Below, piece after piece: positions 8,666 through 17,510 of a stretch of DNA of 56,086 nucleotides (position 1 is its first letter; every line of letters starts with the position of its first letter). Both the position numbers and the translations under genes were made by a program. Below the pieces are notes generated by a model. It saw only the letters and a program-made list of their open reading frames with translations, was not told where the DNA came from and made no database searches. This stretch comes from Nocardioidaceae bacterium. Its GTDB lineage: Bacteria; Actinomycetota; Actinomycetes; Propionibacteriales; Nocardioidaceae. The stretch lies in contig JAUJOD010000007.1 in NCBI GenBank assembly GCA_030447865.1, positions 1-56,086 of the forward strand, given 5' to 3'.

Positions 8666-9720
8666 GCGGCCGGGTGCTCGCGGTCCGGCTCGACAACGCC
8701 GGAGACGTGCTGCTGGCCGGCCCTGCGCTGCGGGCGATGGCCGCAGGTGGTGATGAGCTAGTGGTTCTGGCGAGCCCACAGGGCGCCGAGAGTGCCCGGC
8801 TGCTACCTGGGGTGGCCGACGCCATCAGCTGGCGCTGCCCGTGGATCGACGCCGCGCCGCCTGCGGTAACTCCCGACGACGTGGCAGCGGTGGTCGAGGT
8901 GGTGCGCGAATGGCGCTTCGGCAAGGCACTGGTGTTCACGTCGTTTCACCAGTCGCCGCTGCCGACCGCGCTGCTGCTGCGGATGGCGGGCATTCCCTGG
9001 GTGGGGGCCATCAGCGAGGACTACCCAGGCACGTTGCTCGACCTGCGGCACCGGGTGGAGGAGGATCTGCCAGAAGCGGAACGAGGGCTGTCGCTCGCGT
9101 CGGCAGCCGGCTTCTGTCTCTCCGCGGGCGACGACGGCGCGCTTCGGGTGAGGGAGCCACTGTCCGACGTGACACCGCTCGTCGGCAGTCGCCGGTACGT
9201 CGTGCTCCACCCCGGCACCTCCGTGCCGGCGCGGGCCTGGCCCGCCGACCGTTTCGTCGAGACCGCCGGGCTCCTGCGCGAAACCGGATGGGACGTGGTG
9301 GTCACCGGAGCACCAGCAGAGACGGCGCTCACCGCCGAGGTGGCGGCTGGCGGTGTAGCGACCGACCTTGGTGGGCGTACGTCGATGCCGGCGCTCGCTG
9401 CGGTGCTCGCAGGGGCCGCGGCCGTGGTCGTCGGAAACACCGGCCCAGCGCATCTCGCCGCGGCTGTGCGCACACCTGTCGTCTCCCTGTTCGCACCGAC
9501 GGTGCCAGCGGTGCGCTGGGCGCCGTACCGGGTGCCCTGTGTGCTGCTTGGAGACCAGCAGGCGCCATGCCGGAACAGCCGGGCTACGCGCTGCCCAGTG
9601 CCGGGGCATCCGTGCCTGGCGTCGGTGACGGCGCACGACGTGGTGCGCTCCGTCGAGAAGGTGGCGGGCGGCGACTGGCCCGCCAGTAGCGCGCCGGAAG
9701 AGCAAGGGGGCAGCTTGTGA
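8662..9720 (+). CDS. GT9 family heptosyltransferase-like protein (first copy)
   Basis: This 352-residue protein resembles ADP-heptose:LPS heptosyltransferases (GT9, GT-B fold). It starts with VRLDNAGDVLLAGPALRAM, the typical GT9 first strand and loop. The C-terminal domain carries VLHPGTSVPARAWPADRF and VGNTGPAHLAAAV, equivalent to the D/N-TGxxHLAAA nucleotide-sugar site. The GTG at 8662 overlaps the previous stop (GTGA), so translation is coupled. Neighbours make an ADP-activated heptose, which supports a heptose donor; the acceptor is unknown. The enzyme has no membrane segments and should act on the cytoplasmic side. Confidence 0.87.
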   Translation: MSGRVLAVRLDNAGDVLLAGPALRAMAAGGDELVVLASPQGAESARLLPGVADAISWRCPWIDAAPPAVTPDDVAAVVEVVREWRFGKALVFTSFHQSPLPTALLLRMAGIPWVGAISEDYPGTLLDLRHRVEEDLPEAERGLSLASAAGFCLSAGDDGALRVREPLSDVTPLVGSRRYVVLHPGTSVPARAWPADRFVETAGLLRETGWDVVVTGAPAETALTAEVAAGGVATDLGGRTSMPALAAVLAGAAAVVVGNTGPAHLAAAVRTPVVSLFAPTVPAVRWAPYRVPCVLLGDQQAPCRNSRATRCPVPGHPCLASVTAHDVVRSVEKVAGGDWPASSAPEEQGGSL

Positions 9721-10925
9721 GAATCGCCATGGTGTCTGAGCACGCCAACCCGCTGGCCAGCGTGGGAGGCGTCGACTCGGGGGGCCAGAACGTGCACGTC
9801 GCGGCGTTGGCTGCCAGTTTGGTGAAGCGCGGGCACGAGGTCACCGTCTTCTCCCGCCGCGACCACCCGTCAGCTCCTGGTGTCGTGATGTCCGCCGACG
9901 GTTACGCCGTCGAACATGTGCCGGCCGGGCCGCCGACCGAGGTGCCCAAGGACGAGCTGCTGCAGTACATGCCGGCATTTGCCGACCACCTGGCGGAGCG
10001 CTGGGCGGCGCAGCGCTACGACCTGGTGCATGCCCACTTCTGGATGAGCGGTGTCGCCTCGGTGCCAGCAGCGGCAACGACGGGGGTTCCCGTCGTACAG
10101 ACATTCCACGCCCTCGGCACCGTCAAGCGACGTCAGCAGGGTGCCCGCGACACGAGTCCCCGGTCGCGCGTTCGCCGGGAGGCGCAGCTGTGCGCCGCCG
10201 TCGATCACGTCATCGCCACCTGCAGCGACGAGGTGCGGGAGCTGCGGGCGCTGGGGCTCGACTCTGCGCGGGTGAGCGTCGTCCCGTGTGGCGTCGACGT
10301 GCACGCTTTCGTGCCGGGCCCACCGCCGGCCAACCGCCGGCCACGGCTGCTGGTGCTTGGGCGGTTGGTCGAGCGGAAGGGCGTGGGCAATGTCATCGAG
10401 GCGCTGGCGTGGCTGCCGGGCGTTGAGCTCGTCATCGCTGGCGGGCCGGTTGCCGAAGCGTTGGCGGCTGACCCCGAGGTCGACCGGTTGCGCGCGTTGG
10501 CTGAGCGGCACGAGGTCGCCGACAGGGTGTGCTTCGTTGGTCGGGCCGCCCGGTCGGACGTCCCTCGGCTGATGCAGTCGGCCGACGTGGTGGTCGCCGT
10601 ACCGTGGTACGAACCCTTCGGGATCGTGCCGTTGGAGGCGATGGCGTGCGGCCGTCCAGTCGTGGGGTCGGCGGTCGGCGGGCTGCTCGACACGGTGGTG
10701 CCAGGAGTGACCGGCGAGCTCGTGCCACCTCGCCGTCCTGACCTGCTCGCCGCGGCCCTGCGAGAGCTGCTCGCCCACCCTGAGCGGCAGGCGGCGTATG
10801 GAAAGGCTGGCTTCACTCGGGCGACTCGCAGCTACCGCTGGGAGCGGGTAGCGGCAAAGACTGAGGACGTCTACGCGGCGGTGCTTTCCAGGCACGCCCA
10901 GTCACCGGTGGGGTCGTTGCGATGA
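9717..10925 (+). CDS. GT4 family glycosyltransferase
   Basis: This 402-residue GT-B enzyme begins with MVSEHANPLASVGGVDSGGQ, the N-terminal acceptor-domain signature seen in sucrose-phosphate-synthase-like GT4 proteins. The C-terminal domain has EPFGIVPLEAMACGRPV near residue 298, with the E-x7-E donor-binding motif. The GTG at 9717 overlaps the upstream stop (GTGA), and its own stop overlaps the next start (ATGA). It is a third transferase in the heptose operon. The donor is not known: GT4 enzymes use UDP-, GDP- or ADP-sugars. Confidence 0.88.
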   Translation: MRIAMVSEHANPLASVGGVDSGGQNVHVAALAASLVKRGHEVTVFSRRDHPSAPGVVMSADGYAVEHVPAGPPTEVPKDELLQYMPAFADHLAERWAAQRYDLVHAHFWMSGVASVPAAATTGVPVVQTFHALGTVKRRQQGARDTSPRSRVRREAQLCAAVDHVIATCSDEVRELRALGLDSARVSVVPCGVDVHAFVPGPPPANRRPRLLVLGRLVERKGVGNVIEALAWLPGVELVIAGGPVAEALAADPEVDRLRALAERHEVADRVCFVGRAARSDVPRLMQSADVVVAVPWYEPFGIVPLEAMACGRPVVGSAVGGLLDTVVPGVTGELVPPRRPDLLAAALRELLAHPERQAAYGKAGFTRATRSYRWERVAAKTEDVYAAVLSRHAQSPVGSLR

Positions 10926-13051
10926 GTGCCGTGGAACCGGTGGGCCGCCTCCACGTCGACCAGCTGCGCCAGGCGCTGCAGTCGTACGACGGCTGCGCCG
11001 AGGTGGCGCAGCGGTGGGGAGGGCTACTCGCTGACACGTTCGACCGCGGGGGGCGGCTGCTGGCTGCGGGTAACGGTGGCAGCGCCGCACAAGCGCAGCA
11101 TCTGACCGCCGAGCTGGTCGGCCGGTACCGGCTCGAGCGAGCGCCGCTGTCGGCGATCTGTCTCAGCGCTGAGACGTCAAGCCTCACCGCGATCATCAAC
11201 GACTACCCGCCCGAGGAGCTGTTCGCCCGACAGGTGCAGGCGCACGGCCGCCCCGGCGATGTGGTGGTCCTGCTATCGACGAGCGGCACCAGTCCCAACG
11301 TGGTCGCGGCCGCACGCCGAGCTCGTGAGCTCGGGCTCACCGTGCTGGCGTTCACCGGCCCTCGGCCGAACGAGCTGGCCGAGCTCGCGGACGAGGCGCT
11401 GTGTGTCGACGCGCCGCATACAGCGACGGTGCAGGAGCTGCACCTCGTCGCATTGCACATCCTGTGCGCGGCGGTGGACGACGCGCGCGGGCAGCCGACC
11501 CGACGGCCAACCCGCAAGCGCCTGCTGCCGTCCAACGACGCTCCTCCGCAGACCCGCCCGAGTACAGCCAGCCCGGTTTCCCACATCCGTCTGGGGCGGC
11601 GTCGCGGCCCACTCGTAGTCATCGGGGATGCGCTGCTCGACATCGACCTGGTGGGGCGGGTCGGCAGGTTGGCGCCGGACGCGCCGGTCCCGGTTGTCGA
11701 CGACCCTGTGGAGCATTACCGGCCGGGTGGCGCCGCGTTGGCCGCGTTGATGGCGGCACAGGACGGTCATGAGGTGGTGCTGGTGACCCCCCTTGGTACC
11801 GACGAAGCAGCCCACCAACTGGTCGAGCTGCTGGCGGGCGTGCATGTCGTCCCATTGCCCTACGACGGCCCGACGCCGGTGAAGCAGCGGGTCCGGGCGA
11901 GCGGTCAGTCGCTCGTGCGGATCGACAGAGGCGGGGCTGCGGGGCGCATCGGCGACGTACCCGCTGCCGTGGCTGATCTGCTCGAGCGGGCCTCGGCTGT
12001 ACTCGTCGCCGACTATGGTCGCGGAACGACCGCGGTGCCGAAAATGCGGGAACTACTGTCGCGGCTCCCGTCAAGGTGTCCGCTGGTGTGGGACCCCCAC
12101 CCGAAGGGCGCCGAGCCCGTCGAGAGGGCGCACCTGATCACTCCCAACCAGGCGGAGGCTCGATCGTGGGGAGCCCGCTATGGGGTTGCGCACAGGGACG
12201 CGGTAAGCGACCTTGCCAGCATCCGGGCCTACGCCGACGGCCTCGCGTCGGCCTGGCACGCACGAGCAGTGGCGGTCACCCTTGGCGCGCGTGGAGCGCT
12301 GCTGTCGTACGGCGAGGGCTCGCCCGTGGTGACCCCTGCGCCGCAGGTGCACTGCGTCGACCCGTGTGGCGCTGGCGACCGGTTCGCGGTGTCGGCCGCG
12401 CTGGCGCTCGGCGCGGGCCAGGTGCTCACCGAAGCGGTGCAGGAGGCGGTCAGCGCTGCGTCGGCGTACGTCGCTGCCGGCGGCCCAGCGGGGCTCCGCA
12501 CGCCGGTGGCACGGCTGGTCGACGACGCCGCTCCGCCGGTGTCCGCCGAGGAGTTGGCTGCGCACGCCTCGAGGCGGGGTGACGTGGTGGTGGCAACTGG
12601 CGGCTGCTTCGACCTGTTGCACGCTGGCCACGTGGCGACGCTGCGAGCGGCCCGCCAGCTCGGCGACTGCCTGATCGTCTGCCTCAACTCGGATGCGTCG
12701 GTGCGCCGGCTCAAGGGCCCGTCCCGGCCGCTCGTTCCTGTCGAGGACCGAGCTCGCGTGCTCGAGGCGCTTGAGTGTGTCGACGCCGTCCTGGTGTTCG
12801 ACGAGGACACCCCGCTGCAGGTCTTGGAGCGGCTGCGTCCGCACATCTGGGCGAAGGGCGGCGACTACGCGGGTGCCACGGTGCCCGAGGCCGCGGCGCT
12901 GGACCGGTGGGGTGGGCAGGCGGTTGTGCTGCCGTACCTTGCGGGTCGCTCGACGAGCCAGCTGGTCGAGGTGGCGGTGACGTCGGCGCCAGCGGAGCGC
13001 CTCGAGCGAATGGATCTGACCGAATCCGACACGACGAAGGAGACGAGCTGA
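10922..13051 (+). CDS. Three-domain fusion: GmhA isomerase + HldE kinase/adenylyltransferase
   Basis: This 709-residue protein carries three steps of nucleotide-heptose synthesis on one chain. Residues ~10-190 are a SIS-domain sedoheptulose-7-phosphate isomerase (GmhA): AGNGGS, catalytic E64 in TAEL, STSGTSPNV, and catalytic H174 in QELHLVALH. A basic/Pro-rich linker (~190-228) follows. Residues ~230-535 are a PfkB-type heptose-7-phosphate kinase, with the catalytic base D486 in GAGDRF. Residues ~555-690 are a cytidylyltransferase-like domain with H567-A-G-H570, the HldE adenylyltransferase. GmhA and HldE are normally separate proteins. The phosphatase for the missing step is the GmhB domain two genes upstream. 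The ATG at 10922 overlaps the previous stop. No obvious HldD epimerase is present. Confidence 0.92.
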   Translation: MSAVEPVGRLHVDQLRQALQSYDGCAEVAQRWGGLLADTFDRGGRLLAAGNGGSAAQAQHLTAELVGRYRLERAPLSAICLSAETSSLTAIINDYPPEELFARQVQAHGRPGDVVVLLSTSGTSPNVVAAARRARELGLTVLAFTGPRPNELAELADEALCVDAPHTATVQELHLVALHILCAAVDDARGQPTRRPTRKRLLPSNDAPPQTRPSTASPVSHIRLGRRRGPLVVIGDALLDIDLVGRVGRLAPDAPVPVVDDPVEHYRPGGAALAALMAAQDGHEVVLVTPLGTDEAAHQLVELLAGVHVVPLPYDGPTPVKQRVRASGQSLVRIDRGGAAGRIGDVPAAVADLLERASAVLVADYGRGTTAVPKMRELLSRLPSRCPLVWDPHPKGAEPVERAHLITPNQAEARSWGARYGVAHRDAVSDLASIRAYADGLASAWHARAVAVTLGARGALLSYGEGSPVVTPAPQVHCVDPCGAGDRFAVSAALALGAGQVLTEAVQEAVSAASAYVAAGGPAGLRTPVARLVDDAAPPVSAEELAAHASRRGDVVVATGGCFDLLHAGHVATLRAARQLGDCLIVCLNSDASVRRLKGPSRPLVPVEDRARVLEALECVDAVLVFDEDTPLQVLERLRPHIWAKGGDYAGATVPEAAALDRWGGQAVVLPYLAGRSTSQLVEVAVTSAPAERLERMDLTESDTTKETS

Positions 13052-13734
13052 TGAGCCTGGGAACGGTGCTGGTGACAGGTGGTGCCTCCGGTTTGGGCGC
13101 AGCGACCGTAGCGGCGGTGGCAGCCGCTGGCGGGCGTCCGGTGGTTCTGGACCGGACTGTCGCCGAGGGCGACGTCGACCAGGAGAAGGTTGACCTCGCC
13201 GACCGGCGGGCCGCAGAGGAGGCGGTGCGTGCTGTGTCGGAGCGCACTGGCGGCATTGACGCGGTCGTCACGTGCGCCGGCATCGACGCCTGCGGGAAGC
13301 TCGAGGACGTCGACGCTGACCTGTGGGACCGGGTGATCGCGGTCAACCTTCTCGGTACGGCGGCCGTCGTGCGGGCCGCGCTGCCGGACCTGCTCAGCCG
13401 ACAGGGTCGCGTCGTGACCGTCGCCTCCACATTGGGGCTGCGCGCCGTTAGCGACGCCACGGCGTACTGCGCCTCGAAGTTCGGAGTGGTTGGCTTCACG
13501 CGGGCGTTGGCCGCTGAGACCGCCGGTCGGCTGGGCGTGACGTTGCTGGTTCCGGGTGGCATGCACACACCGTTCTTCGACGACCGCGACGAGCAGTACA
13601 AGCCGCCGCCGGACGCCAAGCTCAACCAGCCGCACAATGTCGCAGCCACCGTTGTCTTCGCGTTGCAGCAACCCCCCGGTTGCGAGGTGCGGGAGCTGGT
13701 CGTCACGCCGTCGACCGAAGGGTCCTGGCCCTGA
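13051..13734 (+). CDS. Classical short-chain dehydrogenase/reductase
   Basis: This 227-residue NAD(P)-dependent oxidoreductase has the cofactor motif TGGASGLG at the N-terminus, a CAG-equivalent NNAG region (TCAGID), and the catalytic pair Y139-x3-K143 (YCASK). The length is slightly short for a classical SDR (~250). The ATG at 13051 overlaps the HldE stop (TGATG). Its place in the heptose operon suggests it modifies an activated heptose or another sugar of the glycan. It is not an extended SDR and so is not a normal HldD 6-epimerase. Substrate unknown. Confidence 0.82.
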   Translation: MSLGTVLVTGGASGLGAATVAAVAAAGGRPVVLDRTVAEGDVDQEKVDLADRRAAEEAVRAVSERTGGIDAVVTCAGIDACGKLEDVDADLWDRVIAVNLLGTAAVVRAALPDLLSRQGRVVTVASTLGLRAVSDATAYCASKFGVVGFTRALAAETAGRLGVTLLVPGGMHTPFFDDRDEQYKPPPDAKLNQPHNVAATVVFALQQPPGCEVRELVVTPSTEGSWP

Positions 13735-14687
13735 CCCCGCCGCCCGCTGTCGTCGCGCTGCGGGCGCTTGGGCTTGGCGACTTCCTGACCGGCGTACCAG
13801 CGCTGCGGGCCTTGCGCGCGGCCTTTGCCGGTCACGAACTGGTGCTGGCCACGCCGGCTGCCATCGAGCCCCTCGTCAGGCTGGCGGGGGTGGCCGACCG
13901 GGTGTACCCCGCGGCTGGGTTGGCGCCGTTGCGGTGGACAGGCCCAGCTCCGGAGGTCGCGGTCAATCTGCACGGGCGCGGGCCGGAAAGCCACCGGCTG
14001 CTGCAGAGGCTGGCTCCGCGTCGGCTGCTGGCCTTCGGCTGCGCGCAAGCGGGGGTGCAGGGCCCGGCCTGGACCGAAGCCGAGCACGAAGTGGAGCGGT
14101 GGTGCCGGTTGGTGACCGAATCCACCGGCGTCCGAGCCGACCCCGCCGACCTCGCCCTGCCAACCCCGGGGATTGACCCCGCGGTCGACGGCGCCGTGGT
14201 CATCCATCCCGGAGCTGCCTTCGCGTCGAGGCGATGGCCTGTCGACCGGTTCGCGCAGGTGGCGGCCTGGGCTGCGTCGACGGGGTGCCCGGTCGTCATT
14301 ACCGGCTCGGGGAGCGAGCGTGAGCTAGCCCAACGAGTAGCGGCTGACGCGGGTGGCAGGGTAGGCGTACTTGCCGGCGAGACAACGTTGCTCGAGCTCG
14401 CAGCGCTGGTAGCGAGCGCCCAGCTGGTGATCTGCGGCGACACCGGCGTGGCGCACCTGGCGACAGCCTTCCGCACCCCTTCCGTCGTGCTCTTCGGCCC
14501 CGTCCCGCCCGGACTGTGGGGGCCGCCCGACAACGGGCCGCACGTTGCGCTGTGGGACGGCGGTGCGCGGGGGAACCCGTGGGGGAGCACGGCCGATCCC
14601 GCATTGCTGCGCATCAGTGTCGATGCGGTCGTCGGCGCTGCCACCCAGTTGCTGTCACACTGCGTGAGTGACCCTTCCGGAGCGTAA
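13731..14687 (+). CDS. GT9 family heptosyltransferase-like protein (second copy), probable CTG start
   Basis: This 318-residue protein has the GT9 pattern: VVALRALGLGDFLTGVPALRAL at the N-terminus, HPGAAFASRRWPVDRF in the middle and GDTGVAHLATAF at the donor site. It is distinct from the copy at 8.7-9.7 kb, so two different heptosyl linkages are likely. No ATG or GTG lies near the expected start. A CTG at 13731 overlaps the SDR stop as CTGA, mirroring the ATGA/GTGA overlaps in the rest of the operon, and has GAAGGG 8 nt upstream; this was chosen. A TTG at 13680 is the conventional alternative and would add 17 residues and overlap the SDR gene by 55 bases. Confidence 0.82.
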   Translation: MTPPPAVVALRALGLGDFLTGVPALRALRAAFAGHELVLATPAAIEPLVRLAGVADRVYPAAGLAPLRWTGPAPEVAVNLHGRGPESHRLLQRLAPRRLLAFGCAQAGVQGPAWTEAEHEVERWCRLVTESTGVRADPADLALPTPGIDPAVDGAVVIHPGAAFASRRWPVDRFAQVAAWAASTGCPVVITGSGSERELAQRVAADAGGRVGVLAGETTLLELAALVASAQLVICGDTGVAHLATAFRTPSVVLFGPVPPGLWGPPDNGPHVALWDGGARGNPWGSTADPALLRISVDAVVGAATQLLSHCVSDPSGA

Positions 14688-16497
14688 CCGTCCTGCCCTG
14701 CCCACGGCTCCGCTCGACCGCCGCGACCTCCTGAAGCTCGCCGCCGGCGGCCTCGTGGGCGTCGGCACGCTCGGCCTACCCGCATCCGGCGCCGCCGCGT
14801 CGACGGTTGGAACGGGCGGGCCGGTGACGATGGCGATGCACATCCACGGCTCCTTCAGCGAGGGCACGGCCAGCATGGACGCCCACCTTGACCAGGCAAA
14901 ACGGCTCGGGGTGGACGTCGTGTGGTGGACCGACCACGACTTCCGGGTGGCGGCGCTCGGCTACCGCCGGGCCGTCGGCTTCGACGGTCAGCAGGAGTAC
15001 GAGAACGGCTTGGCGTGGACCTGGGTGCCCTACACCAGCGGGAATCCACCGCTTGCGGATCACGAGTTCGTCGCGACGCCGCACTCGCCGGACGAAGCTG
15101 GTGGCGCGCTGCGGGTGCGGGTGACCGGGCCGGTCGACGGGTCGGCGGCGTCATACCTGCTCGAGGGCGAGGCGTGGAACTTCACCTACACCACCAGCTA
15201 CGTCGACACGGTGCTCGAGCTCGACGTACTCCCCGAGCTGGTGAGCGAGTCAGCCGTTGTGGTGGTCGAGATCGCCTCCAGCTACCGCCCGGCCTCGGGG
15301 AGGCGCCCAGCCGGTCAGTACCGGTTGCAGTACCGGATCGGCGCCCCGCCCGGACACCGTCGAGCAGACAGCGGCCGGCTGGGGATCGTTGGTGTGCCGG
15401 TGGCCGGTACCGGATGGCAGCGGGTGCGGATGGACCTGCGCGCCGACCACGCGAAGCTGTGGCCCGACACCGTTGCCGGCGACGCGTCGATCAAGCAGTT
15501 GCGGGTCGGGGTGCGGGCCGTCGGCGCCGCGACGGCTCAGGCGGTGGTCGACCGGCTGCGCTTCCTGCGAGACCGGCAGTCCGCCGCCGACGGGATGGCC
15601 TTGCTCCGCGGCCTGGTTCGTGCTTATCGCGCGCGCTACCCCGGCATCACGCAGTACGCCGCCTCGGAGATCTCGCTCGTCGAGCACCTCAACGCGTTCG
15701 GCGGCGACGGCACGCTGCCGACGTACGACACCACCACGCCCGTCAAGGACCCGTCGGTGGAAGCTCAGCGCGCCATGGTCAGCTTCCTGCACCGGCATGG
15801 GGCGGTGGTGAGCATCAACCACCCGGCACCGGGCACGTCGCTGGCCCGGCGGTTGGTGACCACCAACGGCCTCGGTGCCGACATCATCGAGGTCGGCACC
15901 TCCCGGCAGGTCGAACGGTTGGCGGAAGCGTTCGACGTAGCGGCTCGGAACGCGGTCTTCCTCACCGCGAGTGGAGTCAGCGACGACCACGCCGGCAACG
16001 ACTGGCTCAACCGGGCCACGCCGCGCTGGGTCACTGGCACCTGGGCGGGCAGTCGCGCCAGCGGGGAGTTGTGCGCGGCGATGGCCGCCGGTCGGGCGTG
16101 GTTCTTCGACCCGTTGTGGTGGCGGGGAGAACTCGACCTGCTCGTCGACGGCCGGGTGCCCATGGGCGGGGTGCTGTTGACCCGACATCGGACCGTGCCG
16201 GTGCGAGTCACCGCGACGGCACTGCCCGGGAATGCGTCGCTGGAGTTGGTCGTGGGCCGCTGCGACCGGGCTGGCGCTGATGTGCTGCAGCCCGCGAACC
16301 GGAGCGTAACGGTGCCGGCCCGTGACGTGGTGGGTGGGCGCTGGTCCACCGACGTAGCTCGCGGCGGGGGTGTCTACATCCGGGCGATGGTCCGCCGCTA
16401 CGACGGCACCGTCGTTGGGTTCTCCAACCCGGTCTGGGTACTGCCGGCCAGGCTGCAGGGTCAGCTCGCCGTGCCCCGGGACCGCAGGTACACCTAG
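14668..16497 (+). CDS. Tat-exported PHP-domain (CehA/McbA-like) metallohydrolase
   Basis: The protein has 609 residues. A twin-arginine signal (DRRDLLK at 17-23, then a hydrophobic stretch and an Ala-rich cleavage region to ~45) predicts export of a folded metalloprotein. The mature part starts with a PHP domain: H58-x-H60 in MHIHGSFSEG and TDHD at 88-91. A large insertion (~125-310) resembles a carbohydrate-binding-like beta domain. Further PHP residues appear near SDDHAGNDW in the later third. PHP proteins hydrolyse phosphoesters with two or three metals; the substrate is unknown. The GTG at 14668 overlaps the preceding GT9 gene by 20 bases. As the last gene of the glycan operon it may trim or process the exported product. 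Confidence 0.78.
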   Translation: MTLPERNRPALPTAPLDRRDLLKLAAGGLVGVGTLGLPASGAAASTVGTGGPVTMAMHIHGSFSEGTASMDAHLDQAKRLGVDVVWWTDHDFRVAALGYRRAVGFDGQQEYENGLAWTWVPYTSGNPPLADHEFVATPHSPDEAGGALRVRVTGPVDGSAASYLLEGEAWNFTYTTSYVDTVLELDVLPELVSESAVVVVEIASSYRPASGRRPAGQYRLQYRIGAPPGHRRADSGRLGIVGVPVAGTGWQRVRMDLRADHAKLWPDTVAGDASIKQLRVGVRAVGAATAQAVVDRLRFLRDRQSAADGMALLRGLVRAYRARYPGITQYAASEISLVEHLNAFGGDGTLPTYDTTTPVKDPSVEAQRAMVSFLHRHGAVVSINHPAPGTSLARRLVTTNGLGADIIEVGTSRQVERLAEAFDVAARNAVFLTASGVSDDHAGNDWLNRATPRWVTGTWAGSRASGELCAAMAAGRAWFFDPLWWRGELDLLVDGRVPMGGVLLTRHRTVPVRVTATALPGNASLELVVGRCDRAGADVLQPANRSVTVPARDVVGGRWSTDVARGGGVYIRAMVRRYDGTVVGFSNPVWVLPARLQGQLAVPRDRRYT

Positions 16498-16535
16498 GCC
16501 GGCATCGGGCGATGCGGCATGGAGTGGACGCCCAC

Positions 16536-17492
16536 TCAGGCGGGCAGGCGCTGAGCAGCGAACCATTCGATGGTGCGAGCCAACCCCTCGTCGGACGAGA
16601 CGAGCGGTGTCCATCCAAGCCGTTCGCACGCCAAGGACGTGTCCGGGCAGCGCTGCCTGGGATCGTCGGTTGGCAGGTCGACGAACTCAATAGGTGATGA
16701 CGTCTTCGTGAGCCGGCGGATCCGCTCGGCGAGGTCGAGCATCGTCATCTCGTCGGGGTTCCCGATGTTGATCGGTCCAGCCTCTCCGCTGTCCGCGACG
16801 GCGAGGATGCCGGCGACCGTGTCGTCGACGTAACAGATGGAGCGCGTCTGAGTGCCGTCGCCGGCCACGGTGAGCGGTTCGCCACGAAGTGCCTGACTCA
16901 CGAAGTTGGGAATCGCTCGACCGTCGTCGGGGCGCATCCGCGGGCCGTATGTGTTGAAGATGCGCACGATGCCGGTGTCGACCCCGTACGCCGTGCGGTA
17001 GGCGGTAGTCAACGCCTCGCCGAAGCGCTTGGCCTCGTCATAGACCCCGCGCGGCCCGACGGGGTTGACGTTGCCCCAGTAGTGCTCCGGCTGCGGGTGC
17101 ACAAGCGGGTCGCCGTACACCTCCGATGTCGATGCCAACACGAACCGCGCATCCTGACGGCGGGCAAGCTCCAACGCGTTCATCGTGCCCATGCTGCCCA
17201 CTCGCAGCGTCTCGATCGGCATCCGTAGGTAGTGCAGGGGCGAGGCGGGGGAGGCAAGGTGCAGCACCCAGTCGACGGGGCCGTCGACGGCCAGCTGCGC
17301 AGACACGTCCTGGTCGATGACGTCGAAGGCCGGGGAAGCGGTGAGATGGCTCAGGTTCGCCGGCGTACCCGTGCAGAAGTTGTCGACGCACACGACGTCG
17401 AACCCACGCTCGAGCAGTCGCTCGCATACCCACGAACCCAGAAAGCCGGCTCCACCGGTGACGACCGCCCTGGTGCACTCAATGTCTGACAC
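16536..17492 (-). CDS. UDP-glucuronate decarboxylase (UDP-xylose synthase) type extended SDR
   Basis: This 318-residue NAD-dependent enzyme would convert UDP-glucuronate to UDP-xylose. It shows GGAGFLGS for NAD binding, the STSEVYGDP motif (T122 and E124 region), the catalytic Y151-x3-K155 (YDEAKR), and the family motif [11 protein letters not shown]. The sequence pattern fits UXS better than 4,6-dehydratases. The start is the GTG at 17492, with a strong GGAAGGAGGAGG just upstream. The substrate would come from the UDP-glucose dehydrogenase at 4-5.3 kb. The gene converges on the PHP-protein gene with a 38-base gap, and its 5' side holds a structured leader. Confidence 0.86.
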   Translation of the reverse strand: MSDIECTRAVVTGGAGFLGSWVCERLLERGFDVVCVDNFCTGTPANLSHLTASPAFDVIDQDVSAQLAVDGPVDWVLHLASPASPLHYLRMPIETLRVGSMGTMNALELARRQDARFVLASTSEVYGDPLVHPQPEHYWGNVNPVGPRGVYDEAKRFGEALTTAYRTAYGVDTGIVRIFNTYGPRMRPDDGRAIPNFVSQALRGEPLTVAGDGTQTRSICYVDDTVAGILAVADSGEAGPINIGNPDEMTMLDLAERIRRLTKTSSPIEFVDLPTDDPRQRCPDTSLACERLGWTPLVSSDEGLARTIEWFAAQRLPA

Positions 17493-17510
17493 CCCTCCTC
17501 CTTCCGGACC

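Noticed and set aside
13051-13734. Assigning the SDR as HldD epimerase
   Set aside because: It is a 227-residue classical SDR, whereas HldD is an extended SDR of about 310 residues.
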